From: JBDHDH01 sp039591615
GTDB lineage: Bacteria; Gemmatimonadota; Gemmatimonadetes; Gemmatimonadales; GWC2-71-9
Reading direction: 5' to 3'
Assembly: GCA_039591615.1 (NCBI GenBank)
Contig: JBDHDH010000011.1
Coordinates: forward strand, 1 to 64,000
Length of the DNA stretch: 64,000 nucleotides
A program made the position numbers and the translations under genes. Below the pieces are notes generated by a model, which was not told where the DNA came from, did not search any database, and saw nothing but the letters and a program-made list of their open reading frames with translations. Numbering within the stretch: the stretch's first letter is position 1; each line of letters starts with the position of its first letter. Below are positions 8,044-17,056 of the stretch, piece by piece.

Positions 8044-9810
8044 CTACCGATATTCCAACTCCTTTCTGGTGTAGATCTCGCCCCGTCGAACCACCAGGGC
8101 CGTTCGTCGCACGTTGGCGATATCGGACAGCGGATCATCATCGAGCACGACGAGGTCTGCCACAGCACCCGGCGTGACGGTTCCCACGCTATCGAGGCCC
8201 ATGGCAAGGGCGCCGTTGCGCGTCGCGGCTACTAGAACCTCCATCGGCGTCAGACCGGTGGCCTGCATCGCTTCGAGCTCCATGAAGACCGAGGCCCCGT
8301 GCAACGTGAGTGGGTTCCCCGCATCAGTGCCGAGTACCACAGCGATGCCGGCATCGTGCACGCGCTTCAGGTTCGCCTGCGCTTGTGCCAGCCGGCGAGC
8401 AGTCCGCTCCGTTCTCAGCTGCAGCTGCTCTGCCGGTACGCGCCGGTCGGACGCGACGGTGTCGGTGGCCAGCGCCTTCGTCCGCGTGCTCGGATCCACA
8501 CAGCTGAGGGGCTGGAGATCCCGCTCGAACTTGCGTCCTGCGACCTGCCGGTACCCGTCGGGGACGAGGAGCGTCGGTGTGTAGACAGTACCAGCCGCCC
8601 GGGCAAGCTCGAGAAACTCGTCGTCCACCGGCTCCCTGCTTACCGAATGCACCAGGAGTGTGGCACCGGCTCGAACCGCATCCTTGGCTTCCCACAGGCC
8701 GGTGGCGTGCACAATGAGGGGAATGCCGGCCTTGCGCGCTTCGTCGCCGGCGGCGTGGACCAGGACTGAGATACGCGTCGTGTCCGGCGGTTGTGGCGGC
8801 ATGATGTACCACACTTTGACGGCTGCCGCACCCCATGCGGCGTGCGCTCGAACCGTCTGCCGCACTGTTCGCTCGTCCGCCATATAAATGAATTGCCGTT
8901 GCCCGGGAAGGTTGAGCCAGAAGTCGACGGTGGAGAGAAGCGGGCCCGCGGCGCGGACCGTCGGCGCTCCCGTACTGGTCGCGGTACGGGCCTCGAGCTG
9001 CCAGGTCCACGGGTATCCGCCCACATCGAAGACGCTCGTGACCCCGGCGCAGAGGTACGACCGGAAGAACCGATCAGGATGGGCCGCGAGGTTCGCGACG
9101 GTTCGCTCATACGGGTGGTGGTTACGGAGATCGAGGGCATCCGGCCGGCCGTCTACCCAACCGGTCTGTGAGAAATGCACGTGGGCGTCGATGAGTCCCG
9201 GAATGATCCATTTGCCCTTTGCGTCCACGCGGTGTGCATCGAGTGGAACGGGACACGCGCCCCTCGCCCCCGCGCATTCGACGCGGCCGCCACGCATGAT
9301 CACCACCGCGTCTGGCACGGGTGGCGAGCCAGTGCCGTCCACCAGTGTCGCCCCCACGAGGGCCATGGGTGGCGGCGCGGCGCCCGGCGTGGAGAACGCC
9401 GTGGTCACCGCCACCTTCCAACCGTCCTCCGTCCGCACCAACACGCGCTCGCTGACGCCGCGATCGCTGGCGCCATCCGTGACCACGCGATAGCGATACG
9501 CGCCGTACGCGACGTCCGGTGTGATTGGAACCATCTCCATATGTGTCGCCACCAGCGTGTCGGGCCAGCTCTCCCCGGCGGCACGCGCGAAGCGATCGTA
9601 GCCCCGGATGAGCCCTGCCGGACCGACGCGTGCGAACGCGGGGGTTTGGACGTAACTCGAGAGGTACGCGGCCCGGTCGCGGGCGTGAATCGCCGCGATA
9701 TTGGCGCGGAAGGCCTCGAGCGGTGTCTCTTGCGCTGGGAGGGGGGCAGCGCCGGTTGCGAGCAGACCGACGATCGCCGCGGGATGCAGCCGAGCAATAC
9801 GGTGTGCCAT
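8044..9810 (-). CDS. Secreted amidohydrolase with N-terminal SnoaL/NTF2-like domain
   Basis: A 588-residue protein with a signal peptide ending PLPAQ (about residue 27). Residues about 28-145 look like an NTF2/SnoaL-type cone (EAFRANIAAIHARDRAAYLSSY, then VLVRTEDGWKVAVTTAFS). Residues 150-588 are an amidohydrolase: GLIDAHVHF holds His210 and His212. Later motifs are AVKVWYI (Lys), IVHATG (His), LVHSVS (His) and LGTDAGNP (Asp). The metal centre looks complete. The fusion puts a small substrate-binding-type domain ahead of the hydrolase on one exported chain. The substrate is unknown. The amidohydrolase call is firm; the N-terminal domain rests on pattern only. Confidence 0.9.
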   Translation of the reverse strand: MAHRIARLHPAAIVGLLATGAAPLPAQETPLEAFRANIAAIHARDRAAYLSSYVQTPAFARVGPAGLIRGYDRFARAAGESWPDTLVATHMEMVPITPDVAYGAYRYRVVTDGASDRGVSERVLVRTEDGWKVAVTTAFSTPGAAPPPMALVGATLVDGTGSPPVPDAVVIMRGGRVECAGARGACPVPLDAHRVDAKGKWIIPGLIDAHVHFSQTGWVDGRPDALDLRNHHPYERTVANLAAHPDRFFRSYLCAGVTSVFDVGGYPWTWQLEARTATSTGAPTVRAAGPLLSTVDFWLNLPGQRQFIYMADERTVRQTVRAHAAWGAAAVKVWYIMPPQPPDTTRISVLVHAAGDEARKAGIPLIVHATGLWEAKDAVRAGATLLVHSVSREPVDDEFLELARAAGTVYTPTLLVPDGYRQVAGRKFERDLQPLSCVDPSTRTKALATDTVASDRRVPAEQLQLRTERTARRLAQAQANLKRVHDAGIAVVLGTDAGNPLTLHGASVFMELEAMQATGLTPMEVLVAATRNGALAMGLDSVGTVTPGAVADLVVLDDDPLSDIANVRRTALVVRRGEIYTRKELEYR

Positions 9811-9869
9811 GGCTATGTATCCCGGTTTCGCATGTGGAAAGCCGGAACCTATGATACCCGTAACACCGC

Positions 9870-10403
9870 TTAGAAAAACCCGAACCCCGGAGGTGCCATC
9901 CCGTGCTTGCGGAAGTTGGCCACCACCTGCCCCGCAGTCCAGATCGTGTGCTGGTGAATCTCATCCCACACCTGCCAGCGGGGGATCTCTTGCCCGAAGA
10001 ACTGCACCGTCTGAGCGCGCTCCTCATCCGTCTCTTCGCGCAGGAGGTCGGCGACGTAGTCGTAGGCCTGGTTGATCATACGTTCGAGACCCTCACGGCT
10101 GTTCAGGGCCGTCGCCGTATCTGGGGGCTGGGGCCGCCGTCCGCCACCGACGAATCGCGCGGCGATGCGTGCCGCACCACCCGCCGCGTGACCAATCTGC
10201 TGGGCAAAGTCCCGCTGCTCGGGGGTCGCCCTATCGCGGTAGAGTCGTTCCGGCATCGAATCCGCCATCGCCAGGAGCATCGATCGCTGGAGCTCTACCA
10301 TCTTGAGCTGAGCCTCGCGGTGCGTGTCGGGCAGTTGGCCCGCCAGGGGTGATGCCAGCACCGCCGGCACCGCCAGGAGAACGACGAATCGCAGTATGCG
10401 CAT
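9870..10403 (-). CDS. Exported DinB-like four-helix protein
   Basis: A 177-residue protein. The start at 10403 has GGGAGG about 8 nt upstream and reveals a signal peptide (MRILRFVVLLAVPAVLASPLAG). The mature part is helical, with segments like MINQAYDYVADLLREETDEE and WQVWDEIHQHTIWTAGQVVANF; the last resembles the DinB/YfiT pattern in which His residues bind a metal. Exported DinB relatives are common in Gemmatimonadota. It lies just upstream of the secreted amidohydrolase on the same strand (59-base gap), so the two may share a transcript. The function is unknown. Confidence 0.75.
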   Translation of the reverse strand: MRILRFVVLLAVPAVLASPLAGQLPDTHREAQLKMVELQRSMLLAMADSMPERLYRDRATPEQRDFAQQIGHAAGGAARIAARFVGGGRRPQPPDTATALNSREGLERMINQAYDYVADLLREETDEERAQTVQFFGQEIPRWQVWDEIHQHTIWTAGQVVANFRKHGMAPPGFGFF

Positions 10404-10527
10404 GAGCGGAGCCTCCCAGTGAGTTCCGGTGTAGCTCAGGGATCGACCATCACCGTCACGCGCTACACGGAGCCATGGCTGGCCGGGACGGTCGAACTCA
10501 CCATTAGAGTGAGCCGCCACGTACGTG

Positions 10528-11553
10528 TCAAGGGTGATCGAGGAACTCCAGGATCTCTCGATTCACCATCTCCGCCTGCACAAACGTCAGGTCATGGCCG
10601 GCATCGGGAATGATCGCCGTGTTGATGTGGGGCGCGACCTCATTCAAGCGTTGGATGGCACGCTCCGCGGAATAGATCTTTTCGTTTTCGCCCACCAAGA
10701 AGAGCGCAGGCACAGCCAGGCTTCGTAATTGCGAATCCGTGAGAACGGTGGGATTGACCAAGCGCTTCAGCTTGAAGCTCCGTACGGCGAGGTACACGGC
10801 ATCCGCCTCTTCCTCCAACAGCGTTCGGCTCGCTTCATCCTTTCCGGCGAAGTCCTCGAGGAGCCAAAACAGAAAGGCTCTCGTGAAGTGGCGATGCGGC
10901 ACCACGCTGAGTGAGGCGCGCAGAATCCAATCCGCTGACAACGGCAACACCGTCCCCGCAGGTGCTAGCAACACGATCCGATCGAGGCGACCCGGGAAGC
11001 GGAGCGCGTATTGGCTCGTCAGCCACCCTCCGTAGGACAGGCCGATGAGAGTAATGTCGTCTCCGAGATCGAGAGCAGTGAACGACTCGTCGAGCCATCT
11101 TGCGAAATCATCTGCGCTTTCGATGGTTCGCGTATACACGCTGCGCCCATAATCATAGATGCCATCCACTGCGAACGTCCGGTACTGCTGGGACAGCGCT
11201 TCGATGTTTGGGACCCAATGGAGCGAATTCCCCCCGGCTCCGTGGAGCAATACGAGCGGTCGTCCACCGGTTGGTCCGCTGATCCTCACGAACGTCCGGC
11301 CAAACGACGTCTGCACCGTCGTGGTCTCCGCCGGGAGCGGCCACCTTTCGGCTCTCCCATCGTAGAAGCTCAGATATCGCGCTTTGGCCCTTGTTGACCG
11401 GAAGGGGTGATATGCCGACTCTATGCCCCCGAATCCCGGAAAGAGCGAGATGCCGATCCAGGCGGCGACGAGAACCACGGCGACGATCATGGTTCCGCAG
11501 CCGAAGAGAACGAATCTCAGAATCGGCCTCTTTCTCAATGGGTCCCTCTCCAC
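10528..11553 (-). CDS. Membrane-anchored alpha/beta hydrolase
   Basis: A 341-residue protein. An N-terminal helix (residues 13-36, FVLFGCGTMIVAVVLVAAWIG) anchors it in the membrane. The catalytic domain has the oxyanion motif LLHGAGGN (about residue 102), the nucleophile elbow GLSYGG (Ser173) and a late DAGHD His. The acid is probably in VGENEKIY. It belongs to the broad alpha/beta-hydrolase fold that includes esterases, lactonases and peptidases, and no residue points to a substrate. It stands between the DinB-like gene and a symporter on the same strand, with gaps over 100 bases. Confidence 0.88.
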   Translation of the reverse strand: MERDPLRKRPILRFVLFGCGTMIVAVVLVAAWIGISLFPGFGGIESAYHPFRSTRAKARYLSFYDGRAERWPLPAETTTVQTSFGRTFVRISGPTGGRPLVLLHGAGGNSLHWVPNIEALSQQYRTFAVDGIYDYGRSVYTRTIESADDFARWLDESFTALDLGDDITLIGLSYGGWLTSQYALRFPGRLDRIVLLAPAGTVLPLSADWILRASLSVVPHRHFTRAFLFWLLEDFAGKDEASRTLLEEEADAVYLAVRSFKLKRLVNPTVLTDSQLRSLAVPALFLVGENEKIYSAERAIQRLNEVAPHINTAIIPDAGHDLTFVQAEMVNREILEFLDHP

Positions 11554-11729
11554 ACCGTCCCCTTCAGTGCACGCGGTTTGACATGGTCGTGTGCCTGGCT
11601 TGCTGGCGTTCGAGGAGTATGGGTTGGGTCAACCAGATCGTCCAGCGGGTCCCGGCATCGCGGTGCGCCCCGGTGGCCGCTTGCAGTGCGGCGCCAGGCG
11701 ATCGATCGGAGAGCCGGACCCGCCACGTC

Positions 11730-12983
11730 TCAAAGAAGCACGCCAGATGACTGATCGACGTCGAGCGATGGCGGTCGTGAGGGGCGCGAGAGGACGACCG
11801 CCACCGTCATGTCCGCGGTGACATTCGCCGTCGTGATGAACATGTCCGGGATGAGATCAAGGGCGATGAGCAGCCCGATGCCCTCGATGGGAAGGTTGAA
11901 CGCCATGTAGATCGGTGCCATGATGAACAGCCCGCCGCTGGGAATGCCCGGGGAGTAGAAGCTCAGTGCCGCAATGGCCGCGGCGATGGCGGCAACCTCC
12001 ACCGCATCAAGCTGAATCCCATAGAGTTGCGCCACGAAGAGCGTGCCCGTGAGCCGGGCGACGGGCGAGGAATACTTGAACACCGAGACGGCCAGAGGCA
12101 GAGCGATACCGGACACACGCTCGGGGAGCCCGAGGTCCCGCTCGGCACCCTCGAGCATGGCGGGGAGCGACGCCAGCGACGAACGCGTGCTGAAGGCCAC
12201 TGCCTGCGCCGGCGCGCACGCCCGTGCGAACCGCCGGAGAGGTATGCCTCCGGCGAGCGTGGCAATGGGATACAGGACGACGAGGGCGACGACCAGTAAC
12301 CCGCAGACTATGACAAGGAAAAGCCCAAGTGCACCGATGAGGCCCGCCCCGGTACGGGCGGCGAGTGGGAGGACCAGGAAGAACACGCCTATCGGTGCGA
12401 CAACCAGGATCCATTCGACGATCACGAACATGGCCTTCGCCACCGCGTCGAAGAACTCTAACAGCACCTGCCGGCGCTTCATTTCCAGGCGGGTAATGGC
12501 CAATGCAACGATCGAGGTGAACACGATCAGTGGCAGCATGGCACCGTCGGCCGCGGCTCTTACGGGATTGGCCGGCACGAGGCCCACGAGCCAGTCCCGA
12601 AACGGTGGCAGTTCGATCTGGGCGCTGGGTCCCGGTTGGAGAGCGGGGACGATCGCCGTCGCATCGAATCGGGCTGCGGCGAGGAGCAGTGGGGCGGCGA
12701 GGGTGGCGAGGAGGGCACCCCCCGCAACGAGTGCCACGAACCAGAAGAGGGCGCGGCCGCCGATCTTGCCCACGCTCCTTGCGGTGTCCGAGGCGATGCC
12801 AGTAATCAGTAGCGACACCACCAGCGGGATCACCGTCATACGGATGGCGTTGACCCAGAGCGTGCCGATCGGTTCGACCACCGACACAGCCGTGAGCAAC
12901 GTGGGTTGCCGGAGCCAGGAAACGCCGGTTCCGATGGCGAGACCGGCTACGAGGCCAAGAAGGACACGAGTCGTCAGGGACAT
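11730..12983 (-). CDS. Dicarboxylate/amino-acid:cation symporter (DAACS, SLC1-like)
   Basis: A 417-residue inner-membrane transporter with many hydrophobic segments. Family landmarks are present: the first helices (VVEPIGTLWVNAIRMTVIPLV), the HP1 loop serine motif (STRSSLASLP), the NMDGT region replaced by a shortened FKYSSPVARLTGT, HP2 (FYSPGIPSGG) and the TM8 motif DMFITTANVTADM, close to the family's NVTGD. These proteins carry aspartate, glutamate or C4-dicarboxylates in with Na+ or H+. The weak NMDGT match makes the exact substrate unclear. The C-terminal tail after VLSRPS is short. It stands alone. Confidence 0.92.
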   Translation of the reverse strand: MSLTTRVLLGLVAGLAIGTGVSWLRQPTLLTAVSVVEPIGTLWVNAIRMTVIPLVVSLLITGIASDTARSVGKIGGRALFWFVALVAGGALLATLAAPLLLAAARFDATAIVPALQPGPSAQIELPPFRDWLVGLVPANPVRAAADGAMLPLIVFTSIVALAITRLEMKRRQVLLEFFDAVAKAMFVIVEWILVVAPIGVFFLVLPLAARTGAGLIGALGLFLVIVCGLLVVALVVLYPIATLAGGIPLRRFARACAPAQAVAFSTRSSLASLPAMLEGAERDLGLPERVSGIALPLAVSVFKYSSPVARLTGTLFVAQLYGIQLDAVEVAAIAAAIAALSFYSPGIPSGGLFIMAPIYMAFNLPIEGIGLLIALDLIPDMFITTANVTADMTVAVVLSRPSRPPSLDVDQSSGVLL

Positions 12984-13207
12984 AGGTGGCCAATCTACCG
13001 CCCTGAGCGTCGAGCGGCTCGTGGATTACCCGGTCATATCGAGGGACTAAACGACTCGCGACCGGCCAAGGGGCGCGGCGGCCGACCGCCCGCGCCATCG
13101 GACCCTAACGGGCCGGGCCTTCAGAATTCTCGACACCCGTGCATTATTCAGGCTGTTCGAAATCCGATTCGTGCCCGGCGTTACCCTCACCTCTCGGAAT
13201 CAGATCC

Positions 13208-13777
13208 ATGAAGCTGCCCAGAATCACCGGTACGGTCATTGCCCTCGGTCTGTTCTGCCCGCTCTCCTTGCGTCCCTCACCGGTCTCCGCACAAGGTGAC
13301 CGACTCGTGGTCCTCGTCCGTCACGCCGAGGCCAACGGCGAGCCCCGGAATGATCCTCCGCTGACGGAGCGGGGGCGGCAGCGAGCGGAGGCTCTCGCCG
13401 AAGCGCTTCAGGGTACGGGGATCGGCACCGTGATCGTGAGTCCGCTCGCGAGGACGCAGCTCACGGCGGAGCCGCTCGCGAGTGCCAGAGGGATCACGCC
13501 CGAGGTGGTCGACGTAGGAGGCGGTCTGGAGCGGCACGTCGAAGCCGTCGCCAAGGCGGTGCGAGCACAGCCGGCCGGTGACGCGATTCTCGTGGTCGGG
13601 CATAGCAACACCATACCGCGCATCATCGCAGCGCTCGGCGGGCCGACGATGTCTGACCTGTGTCACTGGGAGTTTGCGCGACTCTTCATCCTGGCGTTGC
13701 CGCCGGATCGGACGCCACGACTCATCGCGGCATCCTACGGGGCACCGGACGAAGACGGAGAGGAGGAGTGCCCGTAA
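13208..13777 (+). CDS. Exported histidine phosphatase (phosphoglycerate mutase-like)
   Basis: A 189-residue protein. The start at 13208 gives a signal peptide ending PVSAQG. The branch-1 histidine phosphatase core is complete: LVRHAE (Arg38, phospho-acceptor His39), SPLARTQLTAEPL (Arg82) and VVGHSNTIPRII (His132). It is short, like SixA-type phosphatases, but exported. The likely role is hydrolysis of a phosphoester or phosphohistidine outside the cytoplasm; the substrate is unknown. It reads divergently from the symporter gene, with a 224-base gap that should hold both promoters. Confidence 0.9.
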   Translation: MKLPRITGTVIALGLFCPLSLRPSPVSAQGDRLVVLVRHAEANGEPRNDPPLTERGRQRAEALAEALQGTGIGTVIVSPLARTQLTAEPLASARGITPEVVDVGGGLERHVEAVAKAVRAQPAGDAILVVGHSNTIPRIIAALGGPTMSDLCHWEFARLFILALPPDRTPRLIAASYGAPDEDGEEECP

Positions 13778-13847
13778 GATTCCCCTGGCCGTGCAACCAG
13801 TCACGGCACCGTGGGCAGCGCATCGCGTCCCGCTGAACGCCGATGCT

Positions 13848-15005
13848 CTAGTCTTGCGCTCCTCTCATCCGGAACGCGACCGACGCCCGGGTACGCTCCC
13901 AGGCCATTGTGAGGCGCCCCCCCATCTCGTCAGGTTCCACCGCAATGGTGAAGCGCTCGGTGAATTCCGCAGTCTGTTCGACCTTCATGGGGATTCGGGC
14001 GACGTCATGCGCCTCGTCGTACGGCAGGGCGGCCTGCCCGGTGCGGCCGTTCAGGATCAGGGTCCAGCCGCGCGGTGAGGGGATGGTCCACAGGGTGTAG
14101 GTTCCGGCGGCAACACGAGTCTCTTCGAAGACCAGATCCCCTTCCGTGCTCAGGTGGGTCGCTTCGTTGGCCCCTGTGCGCCACACCCGGTTCCACGGGA
14201 CAACGCCGCCAAAGATCTGCCGCCCGCGTGTGGAGGGTCGGCCGTAGCGAACGGTGATCGCGGCGCCGGCCACCCCGGCCCGGACCGTGTCGGTGGGCGA
14301 CAGCACTCCGAGGCCCCGCCCTGCGGCATCGCGGGCGGCCCACTCGCGGGCGAGGGCACGAACGTCGAGGGTGGCCACGCGCTCCGCCTGCACGTTCAGC
14401 ACGCCACCGATGCCATTGACGCCGAGGATACGCCCGGTTGAATCGAGGGCGATCCTGAGCGGCCCGATGGTGCCGAGGGTGGCGACCAACGAGTCCCCAG
14501 GGCCCGGCTCGAGTCGGATGAGCACGGTGCTGGCGCCGCCAACGAACAGCCCGAGCGGTTCGATCGCGCCTATGGTGGGACGGTGCCGCCGCGTGACGAG
14601 CTCGAGAAGGGCGTACGAGTTGAGGACCACTGGGGTCGTACCGGCGGAAGCCACGACCTTGCGTACGTCGGAGCTGTCACCGATGGTGGTTTCCACCGTC
14701 GCAGTCTCAACGCCGAAGTCGATCCGCACCCGTTCCACCGGCTCGCCGGAGATCCAGTCACCCCAGTACGTCCCTAGCTCGAACCTTCGCACCGTTCCAT
14801 CGGGAGCGAGCTTGGCGGAGTATTGCTGCAGGCGGGTCTTCGGTGCGCGAGTGACGAAGGTGCCTTCCAGCTGCCCGCCGCGTAGGGTGAACCGTTCGAC
14901 CGCAACGGTATCGGTACCCAACCGAACGACGAAGGCACCCTCCACCGCGCGCTGCTGCAGGGTAATGGTCGGGAGGACGATGACGATCGCAGCGAGCCGG
15001 CGCAT
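13848..15005 (-). CDS. Exported DUF2911-containing protein
   Basis: A 385-residue protein from ATG 15005 (MRRLAAIVIVLPTITLQQ), with a hydrophobic N-terminus that may be a signal peptide. Residues about 20-250 are beta-rich and unassigned. The C-terminal third matches DUF2911: VRYGRPSTRGRQIFGG, VPWNRVWRTGANEAT, VAAGTYTLWTIPSPRGWTLI, then late beta strands. DUF2911 proteins are common, exported and of unknown function. There is no clear Shine-Dalgarno at this start; an upstream ATG at 15056 is possible but would bury the signal peptide. Confidence 0.82.
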   Translation of the reverse strand: MRRLAAIVIVLPTITLQQRAVEGAFVVRLGTDTVAVERFTLRGGQLEGTFVTRAPKTRLQQYSAKLAPDGTVRRFELGTYWGDWISGEPVERVRIDFGVETATVETTIGDSSDVRKVVASAGTTPVVLNSYALLELVTRRHRPTIGAIEPLGLFVGGASTVLIRLEPGPGDSLVATLGTIGPLRIALDSTGRILGVNGIGGVLNVQAERVATLDVRALAREWAARDAAGRGLGVLSPTDTVRAGVAGAAITVRYGRPSTRGRQIFGGVVPWNRVWRTGANEATHLSTEGDLVFEETRVAAGTYTLWTIPSPRGWTLILNGRTGQAALPYDEAHDVARIPMKVEQTAEFTERFTIAVEPDEMGGRLTMAWERTRASVAFRMRGAQD

Positions 15006-15202
15006 TGGCGAATTCCGGATCGACGAGGATGAAGTGCAATGTGCCGCGAGGCTCACGGGACAGCAAGGCGGGGCTGCCGCGGGACGGGAGAGCTTGTGAC
15101 CACCCGGCTACCGCTTTTCCCAGCCGCTTTGAAATCCGCAGTCGGCAAGCGGCTCCATATCGACGCACCGGACTCAAGCCGAGGGACGGTAAGAGCTCCT
15201 TC

Positions 15203-16798
15203 TCAGGCCTCACTTTTCCCGAGCAGCCGGTCTACCTCGCGCTCCGCCACGAGCCTCCGGTCCACCGCTTCCCCAATCGCTTTGGCCCGCTCCAGATAGA
15301 GGGTCAGGTCCTCCACGGAACCGAGGCCGGCTTGGAGTTTGAGCATGGCGAGGCGTAGGTTCTCCAACGCTGCCATGGTCTGGTTGAGGGGATCCCCGGT
15401 CTCCCCCTCGGCCCGGAGACGCTCGGCACGCGCTTCGAGCCGCCCCACCACGTCGGGCACCTCGCGGGCGTGACGGCGGGCCTCGCCAGGTAGCGCTTCG
15501 TAGACCGCCAGCGTCGAACGACCCAGTACGAACTCGGTGGCGTCGATCGAGGGAAGGACCGGCCGTTCGCGCGCCGTGAGCCGCCAGCCCGCCACTCGGA
15601 AGAACCGGCGGCCGAATCCTCCCGCCCAGAGTCGGTGCCACTGACCGTTGAGGCGGCGGAGCCAGCGCCACTGCTGTAACTCCTCCGCCTCTTCCTCTTG
15701 AAGCCGCGCCTCCGCCAGGAGCGCTTGCCGGATGTCGCCGAAGGCGTAGCCCTCGCGGAGGAGACGACGGGCGGTGGCCACCAGTTGGGCGAGGAGGATA
15801 GTGCCGATGATGCCCGGGCCCGCGTTGATGATCTGCACACCGGTATCACCAATACTGATGCTCTGGCCCGCAACCAGGACAGCCAAGATCACCATCGTAG
15901 TGACCTGGGCGTTGCGAACGAAGCTCCTGACGATCGGCGGTGCCCGGAAATCGCGGCCTCGGGCCTCACCCACGGCGCGAGCGACATCGTCCCCCGACTG
16001 CCACCGGTCCGGCGGTGCCTTCGCGAGGCAGCGATCGACGATCTGGGCCAGCTTCGGCGGGACCGCGGCTCGCACCGTCCGGACCTCGGGGGCCGACTCG
16101 GCGACCTGTCTGGCCAGGATCGCCGGGAGGTTACGCCCCTCGAAGGGCGCGCGACCCGTGAGGGCGAAGAAGAAGGTGGCGCCCAAGGCATACAAGTCGC
16201 TCCGGGCGTCCACCGCCTCGCCACAGGCCTGCTCGGGACTCATGTAGCGCGCGGTGCCGATTACCTCCCCTTCACCCCGTACGACGTCACGCCTGCCGAG
16301 CGCGATGCCGAAATCGGTGACTAAGGCGCGCTCGGTTCCCTGTTCGATCATGATGTTGTCGGGTTTGACATCGCGGTGGATCACCCCTCGCTGATGGGCG
16401 TAGGCAAGGGCCCAGGCGACGTCCTGTAGCAGCTTCATGGCAACTCGGGGCGCGAGCGGCCCGGCTCGCCCGACCCGTTCGCGCAGCGTCTCGCCATCGA
16501 CATACCCCATGACGAAGAACACCAACTCGCCGTGCTCCTCGACCGTATGAATGGGCACGATGTTGGGGTGCGACAGGCCAGCCGCCGTGCGGGCCTCGCG
16601 CAGAAATCGATCCCGGTACTCGGGATCCGCTGCCAAGAGGGGTGGAAGGAGCTTGATCGCAACCAACCGGTCGAGCGCCACGTCTCGGGCCAAGAGCACG
16701 ACGCCCATCCCACCGCGACCCAGCTCGCATTCGATGGAGTAGCGTCCTGACAGAAGCTCCTGGAGGGCGAGGAAAGCGGGTCTGATCGGAGTGGTCAT
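15203..16798 (-). CDS. Ser/Thr protein kinase with C-terminal membrane/helical region
   Basis: A 531-residue protein. Residues 20-280 form a Hanks-type kinase: glycine loop GRGGMG, Lys49 (VAIK), HRDVKPDN (Asp143, Lys145), TDFG (Asp162) and GTARYMSPEQ. All catalytic residues are intact. After residue 290 there are two hydrophobic stretches (VTTMVILAVLVAGQSISIG and GPGIIGTILLAQLVATA), then a helical cytoplasmic tail with Glu/Arg-rich segments (LLAEARLQEEEAEELQQW). It is probably membrane-bound with the kinase inside. The target is unknown. It is transcribed divergently from the permease at 17057, across a 258-base gap. Confidence 0.93.
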   Translation of the reverse strand: MTTPIRPAFLALQELLSGRYSIECELGRGGMGVVLLARDVALDRLVAIKLLPPLLAADPEYRDRFLREARTAAGLSHPNIVPIHTVEEHGELVFFVMGYVDGETLRERVGRAGPLAPRVAMKLLQDVAWALAYAHQRGVIHRDVKPDNIMIEQGTERALVTDFGIALGRRDVVRGEGEVIGTARYMSPEQACGEAVDARSDLYALGATFFFALTGRAPFEGRNLPAILARQVAESAPEVRTVRAAVPPKLAQIVDRCLAKAPPDRWQSGDDVARAVGEARGRDFRAPPIVRSFVRNAQVTTMVILAVLVAGQSISIGDTGVQIINAGPGIIGTILLAQLVATARRLLREGYAFGDIRQALLAEARLQEEEAEELQQWRWLRRLNGQWHRLWAGGFGRRFFRVAGWRLTARERPVLPSIDATEFVLGRSTLAVYEALPGEARRHAREVPDVVGRLEARAERLRAEGETGDPLNQTMAALENLRLAMLKLQAGLGSVEDLTLYLERAKAIGEAVDRRLVAEREVDRLLGKSEA

Positions 16799-16936
16799 TT
16801 GTGTCCTATCTACGGGCGAATCGATGGCGGCGTTTCAGAACACCGGAGCCACAGACTCACCAGGTCAAAACCCCCGCTGCCACGCTCACGCTGGGATAAT
16901 CCGCGGCCTCCGTTCAGTGCGGTAATGTAGCGCTCA

Positions 16937-16953
16937 GCACGCATTCAGCGTGC
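16937..16953. promoter_or_regulatory. Short inverted repeat in a divergent promoter region
   Basis: GCACGC and GCGTGC are exact inverted copies around a 5-base spacer, midway between the kinase and permease starts. It could be an operator for either gene. The match is short, so this is only suggestive. Confidence 0.25.
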
Positions 16954-17056
16954 AGCATCGGCGCGAGAGTTCGGGGTTCGAGGGTGCCGTCCCGAAACCT
17001 CAGCCCGGTCCCGAGCGTAGAAGTGCAGTGAGAACTCCCCTCCCAAGAGGCGCCCC

